A stretch of 64,000 nucleotides of DNA from JADJNW01 sp964526645 (lineage in GTDB: Bacteria > Bacteroidota > Bacteroidia > Chitinophagales > Saprospiraceae): positions 33,339-97,338 of the forward strand of contig CAZGJN010000010.1 of the NCBI GenBank assembly GCA_964526645.1. Direction: 5' to 3'. Below are positions 17,876 through 25,752 of the stretch, one piece after another (position 1 is the stretch's first letter; the number at the start of each line of letters is the position of its first letter). The position numbers and the translations under genes are program-made. The notes beneath the pieces were generated by a model. It was not told the DNA's origin, did not search any database, and saw only the letters and a program-made list of their open reading frames with translations.

Positions 17876-18940
17876 CTAAAAGCCTGAATTTAAGCGTTTC
17901 AACCCAAATTTTTCAGCAAAAGTAGCCTCCCCGTTGTCATCCTCATCCGTTATACAGGGGATTTCCCTGGGATTAATTCCGATGTGCAAGATGCGGCTGC
18001 CAGTCTGATTGATAGGGTTGATACTTTTGCCTATCACGATGCCATCCTCTGGTGCACGATATTGTTTGATGAGTTTTCCAAAGATATTGCGCACTTCTGC
18101 GATGAGTTCACCTTTTTTGATCATTGCTTTTACCGATGGGAACACTTCCAGAATCCCTCCTTCATCTGTATAAATCCAGTACGACCGGTCGCAGAGGATT
18201 GTATTCTTTACAGGGCATACAATCGAGCCTTCCAGCATATTAAAATCATACAACACATTTCGGATCCCAACCAGCGCATCCTCAATAATGTCAAATTGGA
18301 AAACATGCGGATCGCGCAACTCCAGTGTGATAGACCGAATTTCGAGGCTGCTGGCAGTGCCGCGGAAAGTGCCATCGTTGGCTGGATTATGCAGGATAAT
18401 TTCAGGATTTTGCAGGCGCGCCATGCGAGCAGTGATTTCTTTGGTCATATTTGCCCGAATATACCAGGAATTGATCCGCCCGAAGCTGGCAGTATGTAAA
18501 TCAATGAGATAAGTAAATTTTTTCAGAATCCGCTCCACGACTCTGTTGATATACACCTCGCTTACATCGCCGTTTGATTTACCCGGAGAAATTCGATTCA
18601 GATCGGTACCATCGTTAAACTGGCGTTGCTGGAGCAGCAAGCCGGGTACATTGGTTACCAAAACCCCTACTACTGTGCCATGCAGTTGGGAGACATCTAT
18701 TTCATTAAATAATTTTTGAATAATTGGAATGCCGTTCAGCTCATTGCCATGAATAGCAGCCGTAAGCCCCAGCACTGGTCCTTCATACGCGCCGCGAGCT
18801 ATCAGAATCGGAATTCTGATGGGTTCACCGATGCCATTGTTGATAATGTGCAACCACTGTTCTCTGATGCTTTCTCGGGGAATTTTTTCAATGTCCAAAT
18901 CGTAAATGACCGCTTGCTGCGTTTCTTGCAAAATGTCCAT
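17876..18940 (-). CDS. Succinylglutamate desuccinylase/aspartoacylase family (M14-like) hydrolase
   Basis: About 354 residues from the ATG at 18940 (MDILQETQQ); a longer frame reaches 19000 without a better start. The zinc motif is HGNELNG (with the preceding GLTAAIHGN), followed by DLNRISPGK and YLIDLHTASFGR, the third metal ligand. The catalytic Glu is probably in ITLELRDPHVFQ. A C-terminal beta-rich domain (KGELIAEVRNIFGK) follows, as in the DUF2817/AstE-like group. The family hydrolyses N-acyl amino acids or C-terminal amino acids. In other genomes such genes often sit beside a RimK-type ligase; none is present here. Confidence 0.88.
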   Translation of the reverse strand: MDILQETQQAVIYDLDIEKIPRESIREQWLHIINNGIGEPIRIPILIARGAYEGPVLGLTAAIHGNELNGIPIIQKLFNEIDVSQLHGTVVGVLVTNVPGLLLQQRQFNDGTDLNRISPGKSNGDVSEVYINRVVERILKKFTYLIDLHTASFGRINSWYIRANMTKEITARMARLQNPEIILHNPANDGTFRGTASSLEIRSITLELRDPHVFQFDIIEDALVGIRNVLYDFNMLEGSIVCPVKNTILCDRSYWIYTDEGGILEVFPSVKAMIKKGELIAEVRNIFGKLIKQYRAPEDGIVIGKSINPINQTGSRILHIGINPREIPCITDEDDNGEATFAEKFGLKRLNSGF

Positions 18941-18980
18941 AAGGTGTATTTTTGAGAGCAATTTAAAAATAAAATAGCTA

Positions 18981-19014
18981 AAAAAAGACAGCCCTCTCAT
19001 TTTTGAGAAGGCTG
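18981..19014 (-). terminator. Rho-independent terminator of the structured RNA
   Basis: On the minus strand CAGCC-TTCTC and GAGAG-GGCTG (19014 down to 18989) form a stem closed by an AAAAAT loop, followed by TCTTTTTTTA. The T-run reads only on the minus strand, so it ends transcription coming from the right. Confidence 0.8.
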
Positions 19015-19138
19015 TTACTTTACACTCACTAGTTTATGAAACTTAAGCCGACGTTCTTTAAGAAAGAATATCTATATTTTTTAACACCGCAGGGCTGAAG
19101 TTTATTGCAAATCCTACGGGTACTTTTTGTTAATTATT
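18981..19138 (-). ncRNA. Structured RNA resembling Bacteroidota 6S RNA (6S-Flavo type)
   Basis: No ORF fits this strand, but the transcript folds strongly. TTAACA (19128-19133) and CCGTAGG (19113-19119) pair with CCTGCGG then TGTTAA (19081-19093), leaving a bulge. A competing 11-bp pairing, AAACTTCAGCC (19093-19103) with GGCTTAAGTTT (19039-19049), has one mismatch. The RNA ends in an intrinsic terminator at 18981-19014. A promoter-like pair, CTTG-N19-TGGCTTTA, sits just upstream of about 19138, giving an RNA of roughly 158 nt. The alternative pairing around an open bubble recalls 6S RNA, which binds RNA polymerase. The family name rests on remembered resemblance and was not searched. Confidence 0.5.
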
Positions 19139-19316
19139 TGCTAAAGCCAACATTATCCACATTTTTCTCAAGCCCCTTATTTACATATACGCAGATCATT
19201 CTAAAAGTTACACTTATTAGACTAAAAAAAATCGCAAAAAGTTTGTCGCTGCGAAAAATAAATTTTAAAACGTCAGTTGGAAAACAAATTTAGGAAGAAT
19301 AAGCGTACTCGGCGGA

Positions 19317-19742
19317 TTAAGCAAACTCCCATTCCTGACTGGTGCGGTACACCGTACCTTTGAAAATGGCGATGACTTTTTCGCTTTCATTTTTTACCAC
19401 TACTCGGTACACCGCTATTTTGTTGCCCAGGCTTTCTTCCTCCGCAAAAGCGGTGATGGTGCCCCCTTCGCAGATGGATTCGATATGAGAGATAGAAGTT
19501 TCGATGGATACTGCCTTGCGCCCATGCGAATTGGAAGCAAAAGCCAGCGCGCTATCCGCCAACGAAAAAATAACGCCTCCGTGCACGATGCCAAAACCAT
19601 TAAGCATTTCTTTTTTGATCCGCATACGCAGCACACAACGCCCCGCGCCTTCTTCTATTCGCTCGATGCCCAACCATTGGCTGAAAAAATCGTTTTCATA
19701 CATAGCGTTTATGATCTGAGTAACGCGGCTTTGAATATCCAT
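19317..19742 (-). CDS. PaaI-family hotdog thioesterase
   Basis: About 141 residues from the ATG at 19742 (MDIQSRV). It has a single hotdog domain with the family motif GFGIVHGGVIFSLADSALAF, in which HGG and the Asp contribute to acyl-CoA hydrolysis, and SIETSISHIE. PaaI enzymes hydrolyse hydroxylated phenylacetyl-CoA and similar aryl-CoA esters, relieving CoA sequestration. A PaaY-like hexapeptide gene occurs 17 kb away, but no paaABC oxygenase genes are seen in the window, so a link to phenylacetate breakdown remains open. Confidence 0.88.
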   Translation of the reverse strand: MDIQSRVTQIINAMYENDFFSQWLGIERIEEGAGRCVLRMRIKKEMLNGFGIVHGGVIFSLADSALAFASNSHGRKAVSIETSISHIESICEGGTITAFAEEESLGNKIAVYRVVVKNESEKVIAIFKGTVYRTSQEWEFA

Positions 19743-19860
19743 TATGGGTCTAATTTTAATAAGCAAGATTAAAATAAAAATTGTAAATTGTGAAAATTAT
19801 CGGCTATTTCGGGCAATTCCTGAACCGAACATTGAGTTTAATTAGGAAAACAAACACGCT

Positions 19861-20397
19861 GTGACAGAGCAAGACCTGATAAAAGGATGTTTGCGCGATG
19901 ATTCGCAGTGCCAGGAGGAGGTTTTTCGGCAGTACGCCGGAAAGATGTTCGCCGTGTGTTTGCGCTATGCCCGCCACCGAATGGAAGCCGAGGATATTTT
20001 GCAGGATGCCTTTATTAGAATTTTTGACAGCATCACCCAGTTCCAGTTTAAAGGCTCTTTTGAAGGCTGGATTCGCCGGATTGTAGTGAATACTGCTTTA
20101 AAAAAATATCAGAAAAAAAGTTTCAAAGAGGAGTGTATCGGGATAGATGAAGATTTTAATCTTTCTCTGGAACCTTCGGTTTATGCCGATTTGCACGAAG
20201 AGGAACTCCTCAATCTCATCGCTGCTTTGCCGGAGGGCTATCGCTTAGTGTTCAATTTGTACGCCATAGAGGGCTATAGCCATGCCGAAATCGCCGCGAT
20301 GCTGGGCATTGATGAGAGCACTTCGCGTACGCAATTGCTCAAAGCCAGAAGAACATTACAGGAAAAAATTGTAGAATTGCAAAAAATTGCCGTATGA
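19861..20397 (+). CDS. ECF-type RNA polymerase sigma factor
   Basis: 178 residues starting at GTG 19861. Sigma region 2 is seen at about 20-90 (MFAVCLRYARHRMEAEDILQDAFIRIF, quoted here in part as AEDILQDAFIRIF). Region 4 helix-turn-helix follows at about 120-170 (ALPEGYRLVFNLYAIEGYSH then AEIAAMLGIDESTSRTQL). No regions 1 or 3 are present, so it is an ECF sigma. It overlaps the next gene by 4 bp (ATGA), so translation is coupled; that gene encodes a membrane-spanning protein that may act as its anti-sigma partner. Confidence 0.94.
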   Translation: MTEQDLIKGCLRDDSQCQEEVFRQYAGKMFAVCLRYARHRMEAEDILQDAFIRIFDSITQFQFKGSFEGWIRRIVVNTALKKYQKKSFKEECIGIDEDFNLSLEPSVYADLHEEELLNLIAALPEGYRLVFNLYAIEGYSHAEIAAMLGIDESTSRTQLLKARRTLQEKIVELQKIAV

Positions 20398-21722
20398 GCC
20401 GTCGCCATCCTATAGACAAGGCTTTTCAGCAAAAACTGGAAAATTATGCCTCCGAGGCACCACCTGATCTGTGGCAGCAGATACAGCAACAACGCCATAG
20501 ACAACAACGCCTGCGCAGCCTGGCATTTTACAATCGCTTGCAAACGGCTGCTATTCTTCTTTTGCTCTTCGTGCTGGGCGCTGTGATGTGGCAGGATCGC
20601 CCTGCTAATGGGGCGCTTCAGCATATTGCTACCGCTGCACAATCCAATTCTTCTCCTTCAAAAAAATCAACGCCTATTGTTTCTACTCATACACCAACAC
20701 CAATCAACCCCGAAATTTTACCGGAGCAAAGTGCCCTACCTACTGTTCCGCAGACAGTGGCGGACTTGCAACAACTATCCAAACCAATCCCAAGCCCAAT
20801 CATCGAAAATACAAGTGCCCCTGCGGTAGAAGCCTATTATTCGGAGCAATTGCAAGAGGCGCTGACGAATACCATGCTGCAGCCAGATGCTGCTCAAGCT
20901 TCTTCTTTTCAGGTGGTAGCGCTACCCATGGTATTGAGGCAAGTGGCTTCTACCAATCGGATCAATTCTTGGCAAAATGGCAAATGCGCGGCTTTTGGTG
21001 GTAAAAATGACTGGCGGTACTATTTCGACGTAATGGCTGCGCCGTCCTTCGCTTTTCGTCAGTTGGAGCCTAAAGGTGCCGAATTTCAGGATTATGCCAA
21101 AGAGCGGAATGATACAGAAGAACCCCTTTACGGGATCAGTGCTGCCTTGCGCTTCTCGGCTGTGTCGGACTGGGGTTTGGTAGCCAGCACCGGCATCAAC
21201 TATTCTCAAATCAATGAGCGTTTCCGGTTTTTGAGTGAAAATGAAGAACGGATTACGATTACAAATATTTATGGTACCAATGGTGAGATTGTGGGTACTG
21301 ATACCCTGCGAGAGGTGATCAACCGCGAAATCGTGAGCAATAACCGCTATCGCACACTCGACATTCCGCTGCTATTAGGTTATGAAATCCAGGGTAAAAA
21401 AATGAATGTCGCTATTAATGGCGGCGCTTTTGTAAACTTGCTTTTTGAACCAACAGGTGCTTTTGTCTCTCCCGACAATAACCGCCCCGTCAGTTTTTCT
21501 TCTGATAGCCCGGAGGGGTATCCTGCATTCAGGAATCGCTTGAGTGCCACCCTGTACGGTAGTGTTGGTTTGGCTTACAAGGTCAGCCCACGCCTGCAAT
21601 TACTGGTAGAACCACACATCAAAGTCTATTCGCGCTCGCTCACTCGCGATGAGTACATGCTCGACCAAAAGTATGTCAGCACTGGACTTTTTGTAGGGTT
21701 GCGGCACCAGTTTCAGCTTTAA
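20394..21722 (+). CDS. Membrane-anchored protein with outer-membrane-barrel-like domain, likely sigma partner
   Basis: 442 residues. A short cytoplasmic segment (about 1-40, rich in Gln/Arg, with PDLWQQIQQQ) precedes one membrane helix (about 47-65, AAILLLLFVLGAVMW). A Ser/Thr/Pro-rich periplasmic stretch follows. From about 205 the protein is an outer-membrane beta-barrel-like domain (YYFDVMAAPSFAFRQLE, and late VGLAYKVSPRLQLLVEPHIK). The topology of an inner-membrane anchor followed by a barrel-like domain is known among Bacteroidota proteins encoded with ECF sigma factors. Coupled translation with the sigma gene suggests an anti-sigma role, which remains inference. Confidence 0.8.
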   Translation: MSRRHPIDKAFQQKLENYASEAPPDLWQQIQQQRHRQQRLRSLAFYNRLQTAAILLLLFVLGAVMWQDRPANGALQHIATAAQSNSSPSKKSTPIVSTHTPTPINPEILPEQSALPTVPQTVADLQQLSKPIPSPIIENTSAPAVEAYYSEQLQEALTNTMLQPDAAQASSFQVVALPMVLRQVASTNRINSWQNGKCAAFGGKNDWRYYFDVMAAPSFAFRQLEPKGAEFQDYAKERNDTEEPLYGISAALRFSAVSDWGLVASTGINYSQINERFRFLSENEERITITNIYGTNGEIVGTDTLREVINREIVSNNRYRTLDIPLLLGYEIQGKKMNVAINGGAFVNLLFEPTGAFVSPDNNRPVSFSSDSPEGYPAFRNRLSATLYGSVGLAYKVSPRLQLLVEPHIKVYSRSLTRDEYMLDQKYVSTGLFVGLRHQFQL

Positions 21723-21906
21723 AAAATAATCAAAACTACTTTTGCGCAAAGCTTTGGCAAACTCCAAGTTTTGCCGAGGCTGCTCTATTCTTGCAAAAGC
21801 TTTTTCTATTTTTTTCAAAAAAATAAAAATTCCAGGCAACGTTTTTGCCCTTTAGGGTATCTACCCTTTATAAGTTTGAAAAACACCATGTTTTCCTTCA
21901 TATAAG

Positions 21907-21943
21907 AAAGTCGCTGGCTTCCGGAGTTAGCGACTTATTTTTT
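21907..21943 (+). terminator. Probable intrinsic terminator between convergent genes
   Basis: AAGTCGCT (21908-21915) pairs with AGCGACTT (21929-21936), followed by ATTTTTTT. It lies about 185 bp beyond the sigma-partner gene and 20 bp beyond the end of galE, so it may serve both strands; the T-run favours the plus strand. Confidence 0.65.
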
Positions 21944-21959
21944 TGGTAAGATGTGTGTT

Positions 21960-22982
21960 TCACACATTCGTTCTTTTTTGCTCCCATTGCCAAGCGCTTT
22001 TCATAATATCTTCAATGCTGTAGCGAGGTTGCCAGCCGAGTTGGTCTGCCGCTTTTTGAAAATTGGCATAAATAGCGACCACATCGCCGTCTCGGCGAAG
22101 ACCGATTTGATAGTTCAACTTTTCCCCTGTTGCTTTTTCAAAAGCATGGATAGCCTCCATCACAGTGACGCCTTCTCCTACCCCGAGGTTAAATATTTCC
22201 ACTTGGCTTTCATTTTTTGCGGCAAGCAGGTATTGCATAGCCAGTGTATGCGCATGCGCGAGGTCCATGATGTGAATAAAATCGCGGATACAAGAGCCAT
22301 CACGCGTGGGGTAGTCATTACCAAAAACGACCACCTTCGCCCGTTTGCCAATGGCCGCTTCGGTGATGACAGGCACCAGGTTGCTGGCAGGGTTGCGCGG
22401 TGATTCGCCGATGAGCGCGCTGGGATGAGCGCCAGCAGGGTTGAAATAGCGCAGCAACACGCTCTGTAGATTGGAATTGCCTCGCAGTACATCCCGGATG
22501 ATTTGCTCTCCGATTTGTTTGGTGCGAGCATAGGGCGACTCCGCCTCTTGCAAGGGCGTATCTTCCGTGACGGGTAGCGCAGCGGCGTTGCCATATACCG
22601 AGCAGGAGGAAGAAAATATCAAATGCGGCACATCAAATGCTACCATGCATGTCAGGATCGTCAGTAGGCTGTTAAGGTTGTTATGAAAATATAAGAGCGG
22701 TTTTTCGACCGATTCGCCTACGGACTTTAAAGCCGCAAAATGGATAACTCCCACCAACTCAGGATTTTCCAAAAATAGCTGCCGGGTCGCTGCCAAATCG
22801 CAAAGATCAATTGTATAATTTTTGATGCGTTTGCCGGTTATGGCTTCTACGCCCTCTAGCACGGCTTCACTCGAATTCACCAGGTTATCTGCCGAAATGA
22901 CATCAAAACCATGATCCAATAAATCAACAATGGTGTGGCTTCCAATGTAGCCACAGCCGCCCGTCACAAGGATTTTATTCAT
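21960..22982 (-). CDS. galE: UDP-glucose 4-epimerase
   Basis: 340 residues from the ATG at 22982 (MNKILVTGG). It is an extended short-chain dehydrogenase: TGGCGYIGSH is the NAD-binding glycine motif, DLCDLAA the adenine-side Asp motif, FSSSCSVYG holds the catalytic Ser, and YARTK gives the YxxxK pair. RYFNPAGAHPS and RDFIHIMDLA are GalE signatures. It interconverts UDP-glucose and UDP-galactose, feeding galactose use and polysaccharide synthesis in the cytoplasm. No other sugar-nucleotide genes adjoin it. The length is typical. Confidence 0.96.
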   Translation of the reverse strand: MNKILVTGGCGYIGSHTIVDLLDHGFDVISADNLVNSSEAVLEGVEAITGKRIKNYTIDLCDLAATRQLFLENPELVGVIHFAALKSVGESVEKPLLYFHNNLNSLLTILTCMVAFDVPHLIFSSSCSVYGNAAALPVTEDTPLQEAESPYARTKQIGEQIIRDVLRGNSNLQSVLLRYFNPAGAHPSALIGESPRNPASNLVPVITEAAIGKRAKVVVFGNDYPTRDGSCIRDFIHIMDLAHAHTLAMQYLLAAKNESQVEIFNLGVGEGVTVMEAIHAFEKATGEKLNYQIGLRRDGDVVAIYANFQKAADQLGWQPRYSIEDIMKSAWQWEQKRTNV

Positions 22983-23251
22983 CAATTTGTTGGATTTTTT
23001 CTAACCACCAGCAAGGTAGATGATTTGATCAATATAAAAAAGGCAAATATGGCACTAAAATGATGCTGCTTATCCATTTTTGCAAGGTGCGGAACAAAAA
23101 GCGAATGCGCCTTCGGTGTTTGAACCTTAGTGCTTATTTTTGAATGATAATTTTGAAAAGTAGGGGAGAATAGCAAGCCGTGGATGCAACAAAAATTGGC
23201 GGCACTTCGTACTAAGGAATAGTTTTTTAAAAAAATTAAATTCTATACACA

Positions 23252-23632
23252 ATGCAACGAAAATTGATCATAGTTGGCAGCCTGCTCGTAGCTGTGATAG
23301 CAGGGCTTTCAGCATGTTATTACGACAGCGAGGAGGATTTATACGGGACTGATCCCGTTGAATGCTCTACCGAGGAAGTAAAATACAGTGTACAAGTGCT
23401 GAGCATTTTGCAAAAAAACTGCTACGCTTGCCATAGCAATGGCAGCAACATTGGCAATTTATTGCTCGATAACTACACCGGCGTGCGGAATGCAGCGATC
23501 AATGGCACTTTACTGGGATCAGTCAATCACGCTCCAGGTTTTTCAGCTATGCCACAGAACGCTCCAAAATTAGCTACCTGCGACATCCAGGCGTTGCAAT
23601 CCTGGCTGGACAGCGGTACGCCGAATAACTAA
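23252..23632 (+). CDS. c-type cytochrome-like lipoprotein
   Basis: 126 residues with a lipoprotein signal (lipobox LSAC). A single heme-attachment motif CYACH is preceded by VLSILQKNCYACHSNGS, the usual form of Bacteroidota planctomycete-type/mono-heme cytochrome domains. The axial ligand is probably the Met in GFSAMPQNAP. C-terminal ALQSWLDSGTPNN matches the usual end of such domains. It would carry electrons at the periplasmic face of the envelope. It opens a run of four plus-strand genes facing a di-heme peroxidase-like gene. Confidence 0.87.
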   Translation: MQRKLIIVGSLLVAVIAGLSACYYDSEEDLYGTDPVECSTEEVKYSVQVLSILQKNCYACHSNGSNIGNLLLDNYTGVRNAAINGTLLGSVNHAPGFSAMPQNAPKLATCDIQALQSWLDSGTPNN

Positions 23633-23669
23633 CTGCTCTATTTTTTTAATGCCTCATAAGTAATTTACC

Positions 23670-24086
23670 ATGCGCAAAATAATTTTTACGATCATTGGCA
23701 TCATCTCGATTGGTGCTTTGGCAACAGGGATTTATTTATGGAATAAGCCCCACAAAAATATGCAGCGCGCTGCTGCTGACCTTACCATTGCTGCTGCTGA
23801 TCTTATGGCTGCTTTTAAAAACGACGAAAATGCTGCAAATGCAAGGTACCTCGATAAAGTGGTAGCCGTGAGCGGCAAAGTAAGCGAAACAACGACTGAC
23901 GGCAGCGTCACTGTGGTAAGCCTGGATGCAGCCGATGATTTTGGCTCAATTACCTGTGAACTGGACCAACTGAGCCAACAAAACCGAACCGATTTTTCGC
24001 CCGGGGAATCCATCACACTGAAAGGCGTATGTGCCGGCAACAATGGGATTGACGTTGTGTTGGTGCGCTGTGTATTGGTAGAATAG
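23670..24086 (+). CDS. Membrane-anchored OB-fold (tRNA_anti-like) protein
   Basis: 138 residues. One N-terminal membrane helix (about 3-24) is followed by an Ala/Asp-rich helix (AAADLTIAAADLMAAFKNDE) and an OB-fold of about 90 residues: YLDKVVAVSGKVSE, VTVVSLDAA, then GSITCELDQ and ESITLKGVCAG. This matches the tRNA_anti-like OB-fold group common in Bacteroidota, which is usually exported and is not shown to bind tRNA. It lies 37 bp after the cytochrome gene and 46 bp before the YceI gene, in one probable operon. Confidence 0.82.
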   Translation: MRKIIFTIIGIISIGALATGIYLWNKPHKNMQRAAADLTIAAADLMAAFKNDENAANARYLDKVVAVSGKVSETTTDGSVTVVSLDAADDFGSITCELDQLSQQNRTDFSPGESITLKGVCAGNNGIDVVLVRCVLVE

Positions 24087-24132
24087 CCAGGAAAGCAACA
24101 TTGTATCATTCAATCCAATAAACAAACATTTT

Positions 24133-24693
24133 ATGAAAAGAACAGGATTAATTATTGCCGCATTGTGCACGATGATCATAGCCGTCAGTGCGCAGGGTAA
24201 ATTTTTTTCCAAAACGGCGGTCGTAAATTTTAATGCCGGTACTCCATTAGAAGACATTGATGCACAGACCAACACGGGCACTATCGTACTGGATGCACCA
24301 ACCGGAAAGCTGGAAAGCAGCGTATTGGTCAAAGCATTCCAATTCAAGCGGGCGCTGATGCAGGAGCATTTTAATGAAAACTACATGGAGTCCTCCAAAT
24401 TTCCAAAGGCGGTTTTCAAAGGAGAAATTTCCAATTTATCGGATGTGAATTTTAAAAAAGAGGGCGCTTATAAAGTGAAAGTGAAAGGGACCATGGAAAT
24501 ACATGGTGTCAAAAAAGAAATCACTACAGAGGGTACTTTGACGGTGGTGGGCAAAAACCTGAAGGTAAAATCGGAATTTATTGTCGCTTGTGCCGATTAT
24601 GATATCAAAATTCCTTCCGTAGTAGCGGATAAAATTGCCAAAGAAGTAAAAGTAAGTTTTAACGCAGAATTACAGCCACTCGTTGGTAAATAA
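24133..24693 (+). CDS. YceI family periplasmic lipid-binding-like protein
   Basis: 186 residues with a signal peptide ending at VSAQG. The lipocalin-like YceI barrel is recognisable from GKLESSVLVKAFQFKRALMQ, EHFNENYMESSKFPKA and VKGTMEIHGVKKEI. YceI proteins bind polyisoprenoids, possibly including quinones, in a hydrophobic pocket. Here it stands within a cytochrome/OB-fold/DUF5777 operon, which suggests a redox or lipid-carrier role in the periplasm; that is inference from context. A hairpin follows at 24701-24735. Confidence 0.92.
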   Translation: MKRTGLIIAALCTMIIAVSAQGKFFSKTAVVNFNAGTPLEDIDAQTNTGTIVLDAPTGKLESSVLVKAFQFKRALMQEHFNENYMESSKFPKAVFKGEISNLSDVNFKKEGAYKVKVKGTMEIHGVKKEITTEGTLTVVGKNLKVKSEFIVACADYDIKIPSVVADKIAKEVKVSFNAELQPLVGK

Positions 24694-24700
24694 AAGAAAC

Positions 24701-24735
24701 GAGGCTATCCGAGGGAATTGGGTAGCCTTTCCTCA
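24701..24735 (+). terminator. Hairpin between yceI-like and DUF5777-like genes
   Basis: AGGCTATCC (24702-24710) pairs with GGGTAGCCT (24720-24728) with one G-U pair; GAGG and CCTC could extend it. It is followed by a modest T-rich run (CATTTTA). It may act as a partial terminator, lowering expression of the last gene. Confidence 0.5.
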
Positions 24736-24755
24736 TTTTATAAAATTGATACCTT

Positions 24756-25670
24756 ATGAAAAAACAACTCTTTACCCTGATAATGATTAGCTTGAGCTAT
24801 TTTGCCTTGCAGGCTCAAGACGACGACCTGCTGTCGCTGCTCGATGAAGAGGAAACAACCGATTTTGCGATTGCCGCTTTTAAAACCAATCGCGTGATCA
24901 ATGGGCATTCCATTGAAAATACAGCAGCGGGTGTACTGGATGTGAAAATTTCGCATCGCTTCTCCCCAATTTCAGAGGGGTTTTACGATATATTTGGACT
25001 GGACGGCGCTACCATCCGCATCGGAGCGGATTATGGCATTACCGACCGACTGATGGTGGGGATCGGGCGCAATAGTTATGAAAAAATTTATGATGGCTTT
25101 GTGAAATACAAAATCCTGCGCCAGAGCACCGGCAAGGTAAAAATGCCCATCACGCTGGTGTACCTGGCGGATGTACAGATCACTACCCTTCGATTTCAAG
25201 ACCCAGAGCGAGAAAATTTCTTTTCTTCTCGTTTGTTTTACACCCATCAATTGCTGATCGGGCGCAAATTCGGCGAAGGATTCTCGGCGCAGCTCATGCC
25301 GACCCTGGTGCACCGCAACCTTGTGCCAACAGAAGCAGACAAAAACGATGTGCTCGCCTTGGGGATAGCAGCGCGACAAAAAATCAGCAATCGGGTAGCT
25401 ATCACTGCCGAGTATTACTATGTGCTGCCCAATCAATTGGGCGACGCTTTCACCAATAGCTTGTCGGTCGGATTTGATATTGAAACGGGCGGGCACGTTT
25501 TCCAGTTTCATTTTTCCAATTCACGTTATATGACCTACAAGGGTTTTATTACGGAAACGACCGAAAAGTGGTTCTACGAAAATGACAGCAAAAACCTTTT
25601 GAGCGGTATCCGTTTTGGTTTTAATATCTCAAGGGTATTCACTATTGTAAAACCTAAGCCTATTCAATAG
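24756..25670 (+). CDS. DUF5777-like outer-membrane beta-barrel protein
   Basis: 304 residues with a signal peptide ending near LQAQDDD. An acidic stretch (LLSLLDEEETTD) precedes AFKTNRVINGHSIENTAAGV, which closely fits the Bacteroidota DUF5777 barrel family. Repeating amphipathic strands follow (RIGADYGITDRLMVGIGRNS) to a C-terminal GIRFGFNISRVFTI. It probably lies in the outer membrane. This family commonly clusters with cytochromes and YceI proteins, as here. The substrate is unknown. Confidence 0.85.
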   Translation: MKKQLFTLIMISLSYFALQAQDDDLLSLLDEEETTDFAIAAFKTNRVINGHSIENTAAGVLDVKISHRFSPISEGFYDIFGLDGATIRIGADYGITDRLMVGIGRNSYEKIYDGFVKYKILRQSTGKVKMPITLVYLADVQITTLRFQDPERENFFSSRLFYTHQLLIGRKFGEGFSAQLMPTLVHRNLVPTEADKNDVLALGIAARQKISNRVAITAEYYYVLPNQLGDAFTNSLSVGFDIETGGHVFQFHFSNSRYMTYKGFITETTEKWFYENDSKNLLSGIRFGFNISRVFTIVKPKPIQ

Positions 25671-25698
25671 CAAAATAAAGGTTAATGTGCCTAATAAA

Positions 25699-25735
25699 AA
25701 AAACCGAGTACTGGAATCCCAATACTCGGTTTTTT
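25699..25735. terminator. Bidirectional terminator between convergent operons
   Basis: AAAAACCGAGTA (25699-25710) pairs with TACTCGGTTTTT (25723-25734). The stem is flanked by A's on the left and T's on the right, so it can terminate both the plus-strand operon ending at 25670 and the minus-strand gene ending at 25753. Confidence 0.88.
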
Positions 25736-25752
25736 CTGCTTGTAAGAGTTTA

